From: Kineobactrum salinum
GTDB taxonomy: Bacteria > Pseudomonadota > Gammaproteobacteria > Pseudomonadales > Halieaceae
DNA length: 64,000 bases
Reading direction: 5' to 3'
Assembly: GCF_010669285.1 (NCBI RefSeq)
Contig: NZ_CP048711.1
Location: forward strand, 806,001 to 870,000
A program made the position numbers and the translations under genes. The notes beneath the pieces were generated by a model that was given only the letters and a program-made list of their open reading frames with translations, was not told where the DNA came from and did not search any database. Shown piece after piece: positions 26,160 through 35,152 of this stretch (position 1 is the first letter of the stretch; each line of letters opens with the position of its first letter).

Positions 26160-28349
26160 TCAGAAGGTGTAACGGACATCGATACCCATACTGCGCGGCT
26201 CCCCACGCATCCGTTGCAGGAAACCGAAATCTGGCCGCAGGTCGAACACATAGGCTGCGTATTCGCGGTCAGCCAGGTTCCTGCCCCACAGCGCGACCTC
26301 CAGCGCATCCCCGGGCACCCGCCAGGACAGCCGCGCATTGGTCAGCGCATAGGCCTGCTGCGCCACGGCATTGTCCTCAAAGGTGCTGTAATACACATCG
26401 TCCGACCAGGATGCATCCAGCTGTGCGCTGACGAAGCCTGCGGAGCCCAGGTCCCACTCGTAGTTGAGCAGGGCGAAGGCACTCAGTTCCGGCGTGTTCT
26501 GGACCCGGTTGCCGTCGATTTCCAGCACCCCGGTGACCGGGTCGTCTACATCCTCGTCGTAGGTCGCGTCAACATAGCCCAGCCCCACCTGCAGGTAGAG
26601 CCCCTGTATCGGCGTCCACACCAGATCGGCATCCAGCCCCTGCATACTGGCGTCGGCATTGCGAATGCTGTTGCTGGGCAGGCCCACGCCGGGTATGGGG
26701 GCGGTGTTGAAGATATGGGCATCACTGTAATCGTAATGGAAAACCGCGGCGTTGAACTGCATCAGCCCATCCAGCAATGCGCTCTTGAAGCCCAGCTCCC
26801 AGGCCACCAGATCCTCGCTGTCATAGGAGCCGATACCGTCGACGTTGATATGGAAGTTGCCATTGAAGCCGGCACCCTTGAAGCCCTTGCTCACCGAGGC
26901 ATACAGCAATGCATCGTCATTGAGCTGCAGGTTCAGCCCGAGCTTGCCCGAGACACTGTCCTCGCTGAGCTGGTCGGCGAACCGGTAGCTGTCGCTGATA
27001 CCGCCGGGAACGCTGCTGTCCACAAACAGGGTGCCCGTACCGGCGCTGCTGAAATCCACATCCAGATCGGTGTAGCGCAGGCCGGCGATCAGGGCGAGGG
27101 CGCCGGTCAGCTCGTATTCGTACTGGCCGAACAGGGCCCAGGTAGTGAGCTCCTGGCTGTTGTCATAGTGATAGGGTATCGGCAGGCCGGCACCGCTGAG
27201 ATCCACGCCCTGCTGCTGCTCCAGATCCTCCTGCAGAAAATAGGCGCCGGTGATCCAGCTGCTACCAGCATTACCCCCGATCAGGCGCAGCTCCTGCGAA
27301 AAGGTTTCCGCATCGACGCCGTATTCGGTGTGAATGATGGGGGCCGGCAACATGTCTGCATCTTCCTGGTGCAGCTTGTCCATCTCGTCCCAGGCACTGA
27401 TGGCCACCAGCTCAACCGTATCGCTGAGCGCGTAGTCGAGTCTGACCGAGCCGCCAATCTGCTCTACCTGAATGACCGGACGGATGTCGGAAACACCGGC
27501 ATAGAAATCCTCATCCTGCGAACTGTTGTACAAATCGGCGTCCGAGTCATTGTCACTGGCGTGCAGATTGAACAGCAGGCCCAGCCGCTCGCTGGGCTGC
27601 CACTCCAGTTGCCCGCGGGTGGCCCAGTTGTCCTTTTCGACATAGTCATTGTTGATCAGGTTTTTCATGTAGCCATCGCTGTGCTCGGAAACCAGCGCCA
27701 GACGGGCGTTGACCGTGTCCCCCAGCGGTCCACCGACCGCACTTTCCAGCCGGTAATGGTCATTGCCTCCGGAATACCAACCGTAGCTGCCCTTGATATA
27801 GCCCTCGAATTCGTTGCCGGGACGGCGGGAATACACCGACACCGCCCCGCCCGTGGTATTGCGTCCATACAGGGTGCCCTGCGGCCCCTTCAGTACCTCC
27901 ACCCGGTCGATATCAAACAGTGCCGCGGACTGGGAGTTGGACGACCCGGCGAACACCTCGTCGACGTAAAACCCCACCGGACCACTGTTATTGGTAGCGA
28001 AGTCATTCAGGCCGACACCGCGAATAAACAGCACGCTGACGCCACCCTCGCCTGCAGGGGACTCGATATTCACATTGGGAATGCTGGCAGCGATCTGGTT
28101 GCTGTTGTACAGACCCAGACTGTCCAGCGTGTCACCGCTCATTGCCGACATGGTGATGCCAACGTCCTGCAATGACTGCTCACGTTTCTGGGCGGTCACC
28201 ACCACTTCCTCCAGGGCCACAGCCAGTGCCGGGGTCGCCGGCAGCGTGGTCCCCAGCGCCGCAAGGGCGAGGGTCAATGGTTTGAGCGGCAGGCGGCGGA
28301 TTCCTGTCGAACGTGGTGAGGCGGGCTTTCTGGCAATTTGCAACAACAT
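26160..28349 (-). CDS. TonB-dependent outer-membrane receptor
   Basis: A 729-residue receptor. ATG 28349 follows AGGGGAG with good spacing; an in-frame ATG 20 codons upstream has none. The N-terminus has a charged region then LTLALAALGTTLPATPALA as signal sequence. The plug starts EEVVVTAQKREQSLQDVGI and contains FIRGVGLNDFATNN and VEVLKGPQGTLYGRNTTGGA. The barrel ends MGIDVRYTF with terminal Phe. It heads the leftward operon with two aminotransferases and the cupin, so it probably imports an amino-bearing ligand. It diverges from an AraC regulator. Confidence 0.92.
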   Translation of the reverse strand: MLLQIARKPASPRSTGIRRLPLKPLTLALAALGTTLPATPALAVALEEVVVTAQKREQSLQDVGITMSAMSGDTLDSLGLYNSNQIAASIPNVNIESPAGEGGVSVLFIRGVGLNDFATNNSGPVGFYVDEVFAGSSNSQSAALFDIDRVEVLKGPQGTLYGRNTTGGAVSVYSRRPGNEFEGYIKGSYGWYSGGNDHYRLESAVGGPLGDTVNARLALVSEHSDGYMKNLINNDYVEKDNWATRGQLEWQPSERLGLLFNLHASDNDSDADLYNSSQDEDFYAGVSDIRPVIQVEQIGGSVRLDYALSDTVELVAISAWDEMDKLHQEDADMLPAPIIHTEYGVDAETFSQELRLIGGNAGSSWITGAYFLQEDLEQQQGVDLSGAGLPIPYHYDNSQELTTWALFGQYEYELTGALALIAGLRYTDLDVDFSSAGTGTLFVDSSVPGGISDSYRFADQLSEDSVSGKLGLNLQLNDDALLYASVSKGFKGAGFNGNFHINVDGIGSYDSEDLVAWELGFKSALLDGLMQFNAAVFHYDYSDAHIFNTAPIPGVGLPSNSIRNADASMQGLDADLVWTPIQGLYLQVGLGYVDATYDEDVDDPVTGVLEIDGNRVQNTPELSAFALLNYEWDLGSAGFVSAQLDASWSDDVYYSTFEDNAVAQQAYALTNARLSWRVPGDALEVALWGRNLADREYAAYVFDLRPDFGFLQRMRGEPRSMGIDVRYTF

Positions 28350-28430
28350 CTCTGACTCCCCTGGCGCCGGCGGCTGCCTTGTTATTTCCGGGCCGGGCTG
28401 CATGCCCACCGGATTTCCAACACGCTCCTA

Positions 28431-28444
28431 CTGTACGTGTACAG
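28431..28444. promoter_or_regulatory. Palindromic operator candidate between TonB receptor and AraC genes
   Basis: CTGTACGTGTACAG, 6-bp arms around GT, in the 153-bp divergent gap. It is 82 bp upstream of the receptor start and 58 bp upstream of the AraC start. The 6-bp spacing between CTGT and ACAG is too short for a standard LexA box (8). Confidence 0.4.
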
Positions 28445-28502
28445 GCGCCGCACAACAGGTTAGAGTAGGCCATGCGATGGATCATTTTCGGACAGCAGCA
28501 CC

Positions 28503-29534
28503 ATGAAACGATACGCGCGGACCGTAGCCGCAGGCCATGAAATGCCACCGCAAATGGCGGTGCAGATTGTCGAGATGCTGGAGGCAGAAGGCATTTCCCG
28601 CAGCACCGTGCTGTCCGGCACCGGCATCCGGCCGCTGCTGCTGGACCGGGATGATACCTTCATCCCCTACAACCAGATGGTGGCGCTGATTACCCGCGCG
28701 CTTGCGCTGGCGCCCTTCCAGGGACTGGGTCTGGCCGTGGGCGCCAGTGAAACCATCAGCAGCTGGGGCATGCTCGGCTATACCATGATGAGTTGTGCCA
28801 CCTACCGGGAGGCCTTCTTTACCGGCCTGAAATTCCACCGGGCCGCCAGCGGCATGATGGGACTGAGTGCCCATGAGGAAGACGACAGGATCTGCCTGGC
28901 GATGGATGAACCGGTCGAGCTGGGCCCTGCCCTGCCCTTTGCCGTGGAGGAAATGGTGGCCGGCATCGTCACGGTGCTGCGCAGCCTCGTGGGCCAACAC
29001 ATGCAGGTGCTCGAACTGCAGGTCAGCTATCCCGCACCGGAATACGCCGAACGCTACCATGCAGTGCTGGGTTGCCCGGTCCGCTTCGACCAGAGCCGCA
29101 ATGCGCTGTGGTTTCGGTCGCCGGACGATACTGCCCTGCCCCATGCCAACCCGGTCAGCGCTCGTATCTGCCGCAAGCTGGTCGAGGAGATGCTGGACCG
29201 CCACAGCAGCGAGGAAAACCTGGTGCGCGAGGTGCGCCGCATCCTGATGCGGGCACCCGGGCAGATCCCGGACATGGAAGCGGTAGCCCGGGAACTTGGC
29301 ATCAGCTCGCGCAGCCTGCGCCGCAGACTGGGGCAGTTCGACAGCAGCTTCAGATCACTGGCCGACGACGTGCGCAAGCAACTGGCGATCGCTTATCTGC
29401 GGGACTCATCCATGAGCCTAGAGCATATCGCCTCACTGCTGGGCTATACCGAAGTCACCAATTTCCGGCGCGCTTTCAAGCAGTGGACCGGCAAACCACC
29501 CAGTGAGTTTCGCGGCAGCCTGCGGTTAGTGTGA
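28503..29534 (+). CDS. AraC-family regulator with arabinose-binding-like domain
   Basis: A 343-residue regulator. Residues ~20-200 match the Arabinose_bd type sensor (EAEGISRSTVLSGTGIRP, ALAPFQGLGLAVGA, SCATYREAFFTGLKFHR). The C-terminal helix-turn-helix pair is MEAVARELGISSRSLRRRLG and LEHIASLLGYTEVTNFRRAF. This branch (OruR/ArgR/GbdR-like neighbours) often controls amino acid or fatty acid catabolism. It diverges from the TonB receptor/aminotransferase operon and is followed by a sodium:solute symporter, so it may couple outer- and inner-membrane uptake of the same compound. Confidence 0.87.
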   Translation: MKRYARTVAAGHEMPPQMAVQIVEMLEAEGISRSTVLSGTGIRPLLLDRDDTFIPYNQMVALITRALALAPFQGLGLAVGASETISSWGMLGYTMMSCATYREAFFTGLKFHRAASGMMGLSAHEEDDRICLAMDEPVELGPALPFAVEEMVAGIVTVLRSLVGQHMQVLELQVSYPAPEYAERYHAVLGCPVRFDQSRNALWFRSPDDTALPHANPVSARICRKLVEEMLDRHSSEENLVREVRRILMRAPGQIPDMEAVARELGISSRSLRRRLGQFDSSFRSLADDVRKQLAIAYLRDSSMSLEHIASLLGYTEVTNFRRAFKQWTGKPPSEFRGSLRLV

Positions 29535-29631
29535 ATGTGTCCACCCGGGCCCGGCGGTCCGCCGGCCTTCACTTTTGCACCCTCGGCAGACACAATGCCA
29601 AATCCGAATCTGCATCCGGGGACAGGTTTTG

Positions 29632-31227
29632 TTGACCCAACTGGACTGGCTGATTATTGGCAGTTATCTGCTGTTTCTGGTCCTGTTCGCGCTGTATCTG
29701 TCGCGGCAGCAGAGCAGCCGTGCCGATTACTACGTGGGCGGGAGAAGTATTGGCGCGTGGCCAGTTGCGATCTCGGTGCTGGCCACGCAGTGTTCGACCA
29801 ACAGCATTCTTGGAGCACCGGCCTTCGTGGCCTTCGCCGCCGGCGGCGGCCTGGTCTGGCTACAGTACGAGCTGGCCCTGCCGCTGGCAATGATCGTGCT
29901 GATCCTGCTGGTGATACCGCTGTTTCGCCAGTTGCAGCTGGTATCCGTGTATGCCTGGCTGGAACGGCGCTTCGATCTCAACACCCGGTTGCTGCTCAGC
30001 GGCCTGTTCCTGCTTGTTCGCGCCAGCGCTACCGCGGTAACGGTCTACAGCATTGCCATCGTCATCGACCTGATCCTGGGGACCGGTTTTTTCTGGGCGG
30101 TAGTGCTGCTGGGCGGCTTTACCGTGGTCTACGACGTGCTGGGCGGCATTCGCGGCGTGATCTACAGCGACGTGCTGCAGATGGTGATTCTGGTATTCAT
30201 GCTGGCCCTGCTGCTGTACCTGCTGGCGGACGCCAGCGGTGGTCTGGGTGCGATGCTGGAGGCAGCCTCGCCGGAGCGGCGCCGGGCCCTGGATTTCAGT
30301 CACCATGGCTTCGGCGACGGCGAGACTTTCGCGTTCTGGCCCATGCTGTTCGGCGGCTTCTTTCTCTATCTGGCCTACTACGGCTGCGACCAGAGTCAGG
30401 TGCAGCGCATTATCAGCACCCGGGATATCGACACCAGCAACCGCGCCCTGCTGATCAACGGCGTACTGCGCTTTCCGCTGGTGGCGCTGTATTGCCTGGT
30501 GGGGCTGGGGATTGCAGTCTATGCCGACGGTGCCCCGGACTTCGTCGGCAGCCTGCCGCAACGCAACGGCGCGCCGGAATACAACCTGGCCGTGCCCCAG
30601 TACATGCTCGCCAGCCTGCCACCGGGGCTGGTGGGACTCGGGATGGTAGCGCTGTTCGCGGCTGCGATGTCGTCGCTGGATTCGGTCCTGAACTCGCTCA
30701 GCGCCACCACCATGGAGGACTTCATCGTCCGCTTTCGCAGGCGCGATCTGAGCCACCGGCAGGAGTTGCTGGTCTCGCGTCTGGTCACAGTATTCTGGGG
30801 CCTGTTCACGCTGGGCATGTCGTTCTACGTCGGCGACATCGCCCCCACGGTGCTGGAAGCCATCAACAAGATAGGCTCGCTGGCCAACGGCCCCATCCTG
30901 GCGGTGTTCGCCCTGGGCATGCTGGTGCCGCGCGCCACCGGTAGCGGCGCCTGCACGGGCCTGCTGGCCGGGGTGGTGGGCAATGCCTGTCTGTGGCAAT
31001 TTGCCCCGGCGGTCTCCTGGCTGTGGTGGAACCTGATCGGCTTCGCGGTGACCGCGATGGTGGGAATACTGTTCAGTGGCCGCGGCGCGGTAGACGAATC
31101 CGGGTTGAACCTGCATCCGCGCGAGATACTCGCGCAACAGGCGCGGCTGAATTGGCGCCGGCGCAGCTACGGTCTGTTGCTGTGGTTCCTGTTGCTGCTC
31201 GGCGTGTTGCTGGCCCTGGGCCAGTGA
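29632..31227 (+). CDS. Sodium:solute symporter (SSS family)
   Basis: A ~531-residue inner-membrane transporter with about 13-14 hydrophobic helices. It begins TQLDWLIIGSYLLFLVLFAL; TTG 29632 is the likely start, with GGGGACAGG just upstream and the first helix at once after it. YYVGGRSIGAWPVAISVLAT and SILGAPAFVAFAAGGG are the sodium-site region of helix 1-2, and FAAAMSSLDSVLNSLSA is the second sodium-site serine pair typical of PutP/SGLT-like carriers. The substrate could be an amino acid, small peptide or organic acid. It is followed by a convergent prolyl oligopeptidase. Confidence 0.85.
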   Translation: MTQLDWLIIGSYLLFLVLFALYLSRQQSSRADYYVGGRSIGAWPVAISVLATQCSTNSILGAPAFVAFAAGGGLVWLQYELALPLAMIVLILLVIPLFRQLQLVSVYAWLERRFDLNTRLLLSGLFLLVRASATAVTVYSIAIVIDLILGTGFFWAVVLLGGFTVVYDVLGGIRGVIYSDVLQMVILVFMLALLLYLLADASGGLGAMLEAASPERRRALDFSHHGFGDGETFAFWPMLFGGFFLYLAYYGCDQSQVQRIISTRDIDTSNRALLINGVLRFPLVALYCLVGLGIAVYADGAPDFVGSLPQRNGAPEYNLAVPQYMLASLPPGLVGLGMVALFAAAMSSLDSVLNSLSATTMEDFIVRFRRRDLSHRQELLVSRLVTVFWGLFTLGMSFYVGDIAPTVLEAINKIGSLANGPILAVFALGMLVPRATGSGACTGLLAGVVGNACLWQFAPAVSWLWWNLIGFAVTAMVGILFSGRGAVDESGLNLHPREILAQQARLNWRRRSYGLLLWFLLLLGVLLALGQ

Positions 31228-31258
31228 GCCGCCGCAATGGTCGCTGCGCCGGGATGCA

Positions 31259-33454
31259 TCACGGCGCCGGACTGTCCTTGAGCTGCTGCAGGAACCAGAC
31301 TACCACCAGTGCATCGCGCACCGCGCGCTGTTTCAGGTCCGCCGCGGCGGCGTGACCGCCCTCGATGTTCTCGTAGTAGAGCACCTCGTGCCCTTGTTCC
31401 TGCATCCTGGCCGCCATCTTGCGCGCGTGGCCGGGATGGACCCGATCATCGCGGGTCGAGGTGGTAAGAAACAGCGGTGGATAGTCCACCTCCGCGCTTA
31501 CCCGCTGATAGGGTGAATAGCGGGCGATGAACTCGCGCTCCGCCGGAATACCCGGATTGCCATATTCGCCGATCCAGGAGGCTCCCGCCAGCAGCGTGTG
31601 GTAATTCAGCATGTCGATCAGCGGCACCGCCGAGACGACGGCGCCAAACAGCTCGGGATTGCGCACCATGGTGGCCGTGGTCAGCAGACCGCCATTGGAA
31701 CCGCCATAGATTCCGAGCCTGGGGGCACTGGTCAGGCCACTGTCGATCAGGTGGCGCGCCACTGCGGCAAAATCCTGGAAGGCCAGCGGGCGATTTTCCC
31801 GCAGCGCTGCCTGGTGCCAGCGTGGGCCAAACTCACCACCGCCGCGGATGTTGGCGATGGCATAGGCGCCACCGCGCTGCAGCCACTCGATCGCCAGCGG
31901 CGAGACATAGGACGGCGTCAGCGATATCTCGAAGCCGCCGTAGCCATACAGAATGGTCGGCGTCTGGCCGCTGGTCGAGGCGTTCTTCGCCCGCACCAGG
32001 AAATAGGGAATCTGGGTACCGTCGTCGCTAGTGGCGAAGCGCTGCTCCACCGTGAATGGCTCGGCATCAAACCGGGCCGGCATGGTCTTGATGGACTCGG
32101 CCCGATCGCCGGCCACTGCGTACAGTGTGTCCGGCTCCAGGAAGGTCTCGAAACGGGCCAGCAGTGTGGGCGAAAACGCATTGCTGGACACGACGTCCAC
32201 GGAACCGGTCGCCGGCAACTCGACCGGGCTCGAATGCCACCTGCCGTCCTTGTAGCGGGCCCGCAGCAGGCGCCCGCGGACATTGTCCAGCAGCGACAGG
32301 TACAGTGCATCCTGCGTGATGGCGGCTCCCTCTATCGCGATGGTCTTCGATGCCTCCGCAATCAACTGCACCGTCCGGACATCGCCTTCGCGCAGTTGCT
32401 GCAACGGGATCGAAACCACCGAACCGGCCGGCAGCGTAGCCGCGGCGGACTCTGGACCTGAGCGCGTCCAGTCGCTGCGCAGCAGCGCGATCAACTGGCC
32501 GTCGATCAGCCCCTGAAAGTTGACATCCTCCGGCAGCGGTAGCTCGGTCAGGTCACCGTCCGCGCCGATGTGGTAGAGCGTCTCCTTGAAAAAATCCGGC
32601 ATCCGCAGGATGAACAGCTCCCGACCTTCGGGCCGGTGCTCCGCGACGCCGAAGGTCATCGCGTCGGTGGCCTCACTGGTGAACAGAGTCCGCGCCTCCT
32701 CCAGTGGTGTGCCCCGCTGCCAGAGCCGCACGCTGCGAGCGTAGCCCGAGGTATTCTTGGAGCCTCCCGCCAACGGGCTGGCAACCAGCAGCCGGTCGGC
32801 ATCGATCCAGCTCAGGTTCTGCTTCTCCTCCTCAAGCACAAAGCCGTCGGCGATGAACTCACCGCGTGCCAGGTCGAACTCGCGCACGACCACAGCGTCG
32901 GCGCCGCCGCGGGACAATTGCAACAGGCAGCGCTGATACGCCGGCGGCAGGCAGGTCGCGCCCTTCCACACCCAGTTTTCTCCCTCGCGTTCAGCCAGTT
33001 CATCCAGGTCCAGCAGGGTTGTCCACTCCGGCTCTTCGCCGCGATAGCTCGCCAGCGAAGTCTGACGCCAGATTCCCCGCACATGCTCATCGTCCTGCCA
33101 GAAATTCCGGACTGAATCCCCGTAAATACCTCCATACGGAATGCGGTCGGCCGCGGTCAGGATGCGCTCGGCGGCCTCTCGCACCGGTTCATAGCGGGGA
33201 TCGCCGGCAAGCCGGGCCAGCGAGACCTCATTCTGTTCACGCGCCCAGCTGAGCGCCTTTTCGCTTTCCACCTGTTCGAGCCACCGGTACGGATCGGCCT
33301 CCTGCTCAGGCTTGCTGGCCGGCTCTTCAGCAGTGGCTTTGGCAATGGGCTCGGCAATGGGGGGCGGCTCACAGGCCGCGGTGGCAACAAGCATCAGCGC
33401 GGCAAGCGCCACTGTTATCGATCGCGGTACGCAACAGCAGGTCATGGCAGGCAT
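31259..33454 (-). CDS. Prolyl oligopeptidase family serine peptidase (S9A), exported
   Basis: A 731-residue enzyme that cuts small peptides after proline. ATG 33454 follows GAGG at good spacing and opens a signal sequence (RSITVALAALMLVATAAC), possibly a lipoprotein Cys. A beta-propeller (ADPYRWLEQVESEKALSW onward) leads to the catalytic domain: nucleophile in IYGGSNGGLLTTA, aspartate in STRDDRVHPGHA, histidine in NIEGGHAAAAD. The length and order match known periplasmic POPs. Beside the symporter it suggests use of proline-containing peptides. It diverges from ndh. Confidence 0.92.
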   Translation of the reverse strand: MPAMTCCCVPRSITVALAALMLVATAACEPPPIAEPIAKATAEEPASKPEQEADPYRWLEQVESEKALSWAREQNEVSLARLAGDPRYEPVREAAERILTAADRIPYGGIYGDSVRNFWQDDEHVRGIWRQTSLASYRGEEPEWTTLLDLDELAEREGENWVWKGATCLPPAYQRCLLQLSRGGADAVVVREFDLARGEFIADGFVLEEEKQNLSWIDADRLLVASPLAGGSKNTSGYARSVRLWQRGTPLEEARTLFTSEATDAMTFGVAEHRPEGRELFILRMPDFFKETLYHIGADGDLTELPLPEDVNFQGLIDGQLIALLRSDWTRSGPESAAATLPAGSVVSIPLQQLREGDVRTVQLIAEASKTIAIEGAAITQDALYLSLLDNVRGRLLRARYKDGRWHSSPVELPATGSVDVVSSNAFSPTLLARFETFLEPDTLYAVAGDRAESIKTMPARFDAEPFTVEQRFATSDDGTQIPYFLVRAKNASTSGQTPTILYGYGGFEISLTPSYVSPLAIEWLQRGGAYAIANIRGGGEFGPRWHQAALRENRPLAFQDFAAVARHLIDSGLTSAPRLGIYGGSNGGLLTTATMVRNPELFGAVVSAVPLIDMLNYHTLLAGASWIGEYGNPGIPAEREFIARYSPYQRVSAEVDYPPLFLTTSTRDDRVHPGHARKMAARMQEQGHEVLYYENIEGGHAAAADLKQRAVRDALVVVWFLQQLKDSPAP

Positions 33455-33670
33455 TCTGGCCTCACTTTCGGCTTCGGTTGGGGTCAGATTATACCGGACT
33501 GCTGGCGCAGACAAATTTAACCAGAAGCTCCGCTGAGGCAATATCGGATTGATCAGAGATGCGCTGGCGCTACCCGCGCCGGCAGGTGATCCGGTACAAT
33601 TCCCTCCGCGACGGCGACCCAGTCGTCCGCGCCAGCCCATCCGCCATCGTCGTTATCGTCGGGAGCCCGT

Positions 33671-35002
33671 GTGAACCAGTCCAGGGAAGTGAATGCCGGC
33701 AGCAACCTGCAGCGTATTGTAATCGTCGGCGGCGGGGCCGGCGGCCTGGTATTGGCCACGGAGCTGGGCGACAAGCTGAAAAGAAATCCCGAAATTCGGG
33801 TCACGCTGGTCGACCGCTCGCCCACCCATATCTGGAAACCGCTGCTGCACGAAGTGGCCGCCGGCTCGATCAATTCCTACCAGGATGAACTCAATTACTT
33901 TGCCCACGGCGCCAGCCACCACTTCGAGTTCCAGTTGGGCGCAATGACCGGGATCGACCGGGCGGCAAAGAAGATCAGTCTGGCTGCGCTGCTCGATGAC
34001 CAGGGCAAGATACTGGTACCGGAGCGACAGCTGTCCTACACCGCGCTGGTGATCGCCGTGGGCAGCACCAGCAACGATTTCGGCACCGCCGGTGCCAGGG
34101 AACACTGTATCTTCCTCGACAGTCGCCAGCAGGCGGAAATGCTGCACAAACAGTTCCTCAGCACCTATATCATTGCCCATGCCGAGGAAAACCCACCGGC
34201 CAATGGCAACTCCCTGAATATCGCCATCATCGGCGCCGGTGCCACCGGCGTGGAGCTGGCGGCCGAGCTGAAGTCCGCCGCGGAGCAACTGGCCGCCTAC
34301 GGGCTGAAAGAGCTGCAAGCCCGCGATGTGCATGTCACGCTGTTCGAAGCCGGCCCCAGAATCCTGCCGATGCTGACCGACCAGGTTGCCGTCGCCGCTC
34401 GCCGGCAACTGGAGAAAATGGGCATCACCGTGACCACCGGCGCCAAGATCGTCGAGGTCTCGGCACAGGGTCTGCAGACCGCCGACGGCGAGTTCATCCC
34501 CGCCTCGCTGCGGGTGTGGTCGGCGGGTATCAAGGCACCCGACTTCCTGGCCGGGCTGGACGGGCTGGAGGTCAACCGGATCAATCAGCTGGCCGTACGG
34601 CCCACCTTGCAGACGACTACCGATCCCGCGATCTTTGCCTTTGGTGACTGCGCCAGTTGTGAACACGATGGCATGCGGGTGCCACCGCGAGCCCAGGCGG
34701 CCCACCAGCAGGCGACCTTCCTGGCGCACAATCTGCCGCGCTTCCTGGCCGGGCAGCCGCTGCGCCACTTCAGCTTCAAGGACCACGGCTCGCTGGTCTC
34801 ACTCAGTGAACAGCACGCAGTGGGCCGGCTGATGGGCAATCTGTTGGGCGGGATCAACCTGCACGGTCTGATCGCCCGGCTGATGTACCGCTTCCTGTAC
34901 CGGCAGCACCAGTACTCCCTGCACGGCCTGCTTCGCACCGGGGTGTTCATGCTGAAAGACCTGCTCGGCAAGGGCGCCAACCCGCGCCTGAAACTGCATT
35001 AG
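33671..35002 (+). CDS. ndh: Type II NADH:quinone dehydrogenase
   Basis: A 443-residue single-subunit flavoprotein that passes electrons from NADH to quinone without pumping protons. The GTG start is preceded by GGGAG. The FAD motif is IVIVGGGAGGLVLATELG and the NADH motif IAIIGAGATGVELAAEL; IWKPLLHEVAAGS, FAFGDCA and PRAQAAHQQA are standard for the family. The C-terminal MYRFLYRQHQYSLHG and GVFMLKDLL form the amphipathic membrane anchor. It stands alone, 150 bp before cas3. Confidence 0.92.
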   Translation: MNQSREVNAGSNLQRIVIVGGGAGGLVLATELGDKLKRNPEIRVTLVDRSPTHIWKPLLHEVAAGSINSYQDELNYFAHGASHHFEFQLGAMTGIDRAAKKISLAALLDDQGKILVPERQLSYTALVIAVGSTSNDFGTAGAREHCIFLDSRQQAEMLHKQFLSTYIIAHAEENPPANGNSLNIAIIGAGATGVELAAELKSAAEQLAAYGLKELQARDVHVTLFEAGPRILPMLTDQVAVAARRQLEKMGITVTTGAKIVEVSAQGLQTADGEFIPASLRVWSAGIKAPDFLAGLDGLEVNRINQLAVRPTLQTTTDPAIFAFGDCASCEHDGMRVPPRAQAAHQQATFLAHNLPRFLAGQPLRHFSFKDHGSLVSLSEQHAVGRLMGNLLGGINLHGLIARLMYRFLYRQHQYSLHGLLRTGVFMLKDLLGKGANPRLKLH

Positions 35003-35016
35003 TACCTCGTCAAGAT

Positions 35017-35040
35017 GATATTGCTGCATGCAGCGATATC
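35017..35040. promoter_or_regulatory. 24-bp palindrome between ndh and cas3
   Basis: GATATTGCTGCA followed by TGCAGCGATATC is an inverted repeat matching at 11 of 12 positions with no spacer. It lies 14 bp after ndh and 112 bp before cas3 and lacks a T run, so it looks more like an operator than a terminator. No promoter boxes are certain nearby. Confidence 0.5.
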
Positions 35041-35152
35041 CGCCTGGTCGCGCTGGATAAGCTGCCCAGATCGGGTTCGTTTTATTCATTCCATATTGCG
35101 GAATTGCTCGAATGCGGTAGGGTAAGAGGAAAAAGGGGGCGCCGAAGCAGCC

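Noticed and set aside
28431-28444. CTGTACGTGTACAG as a LexA box
   Set aside because: CTGT and ACAG are 6 bp apart; the standard box needs 8, so it is listed only as a generic operator candidate.
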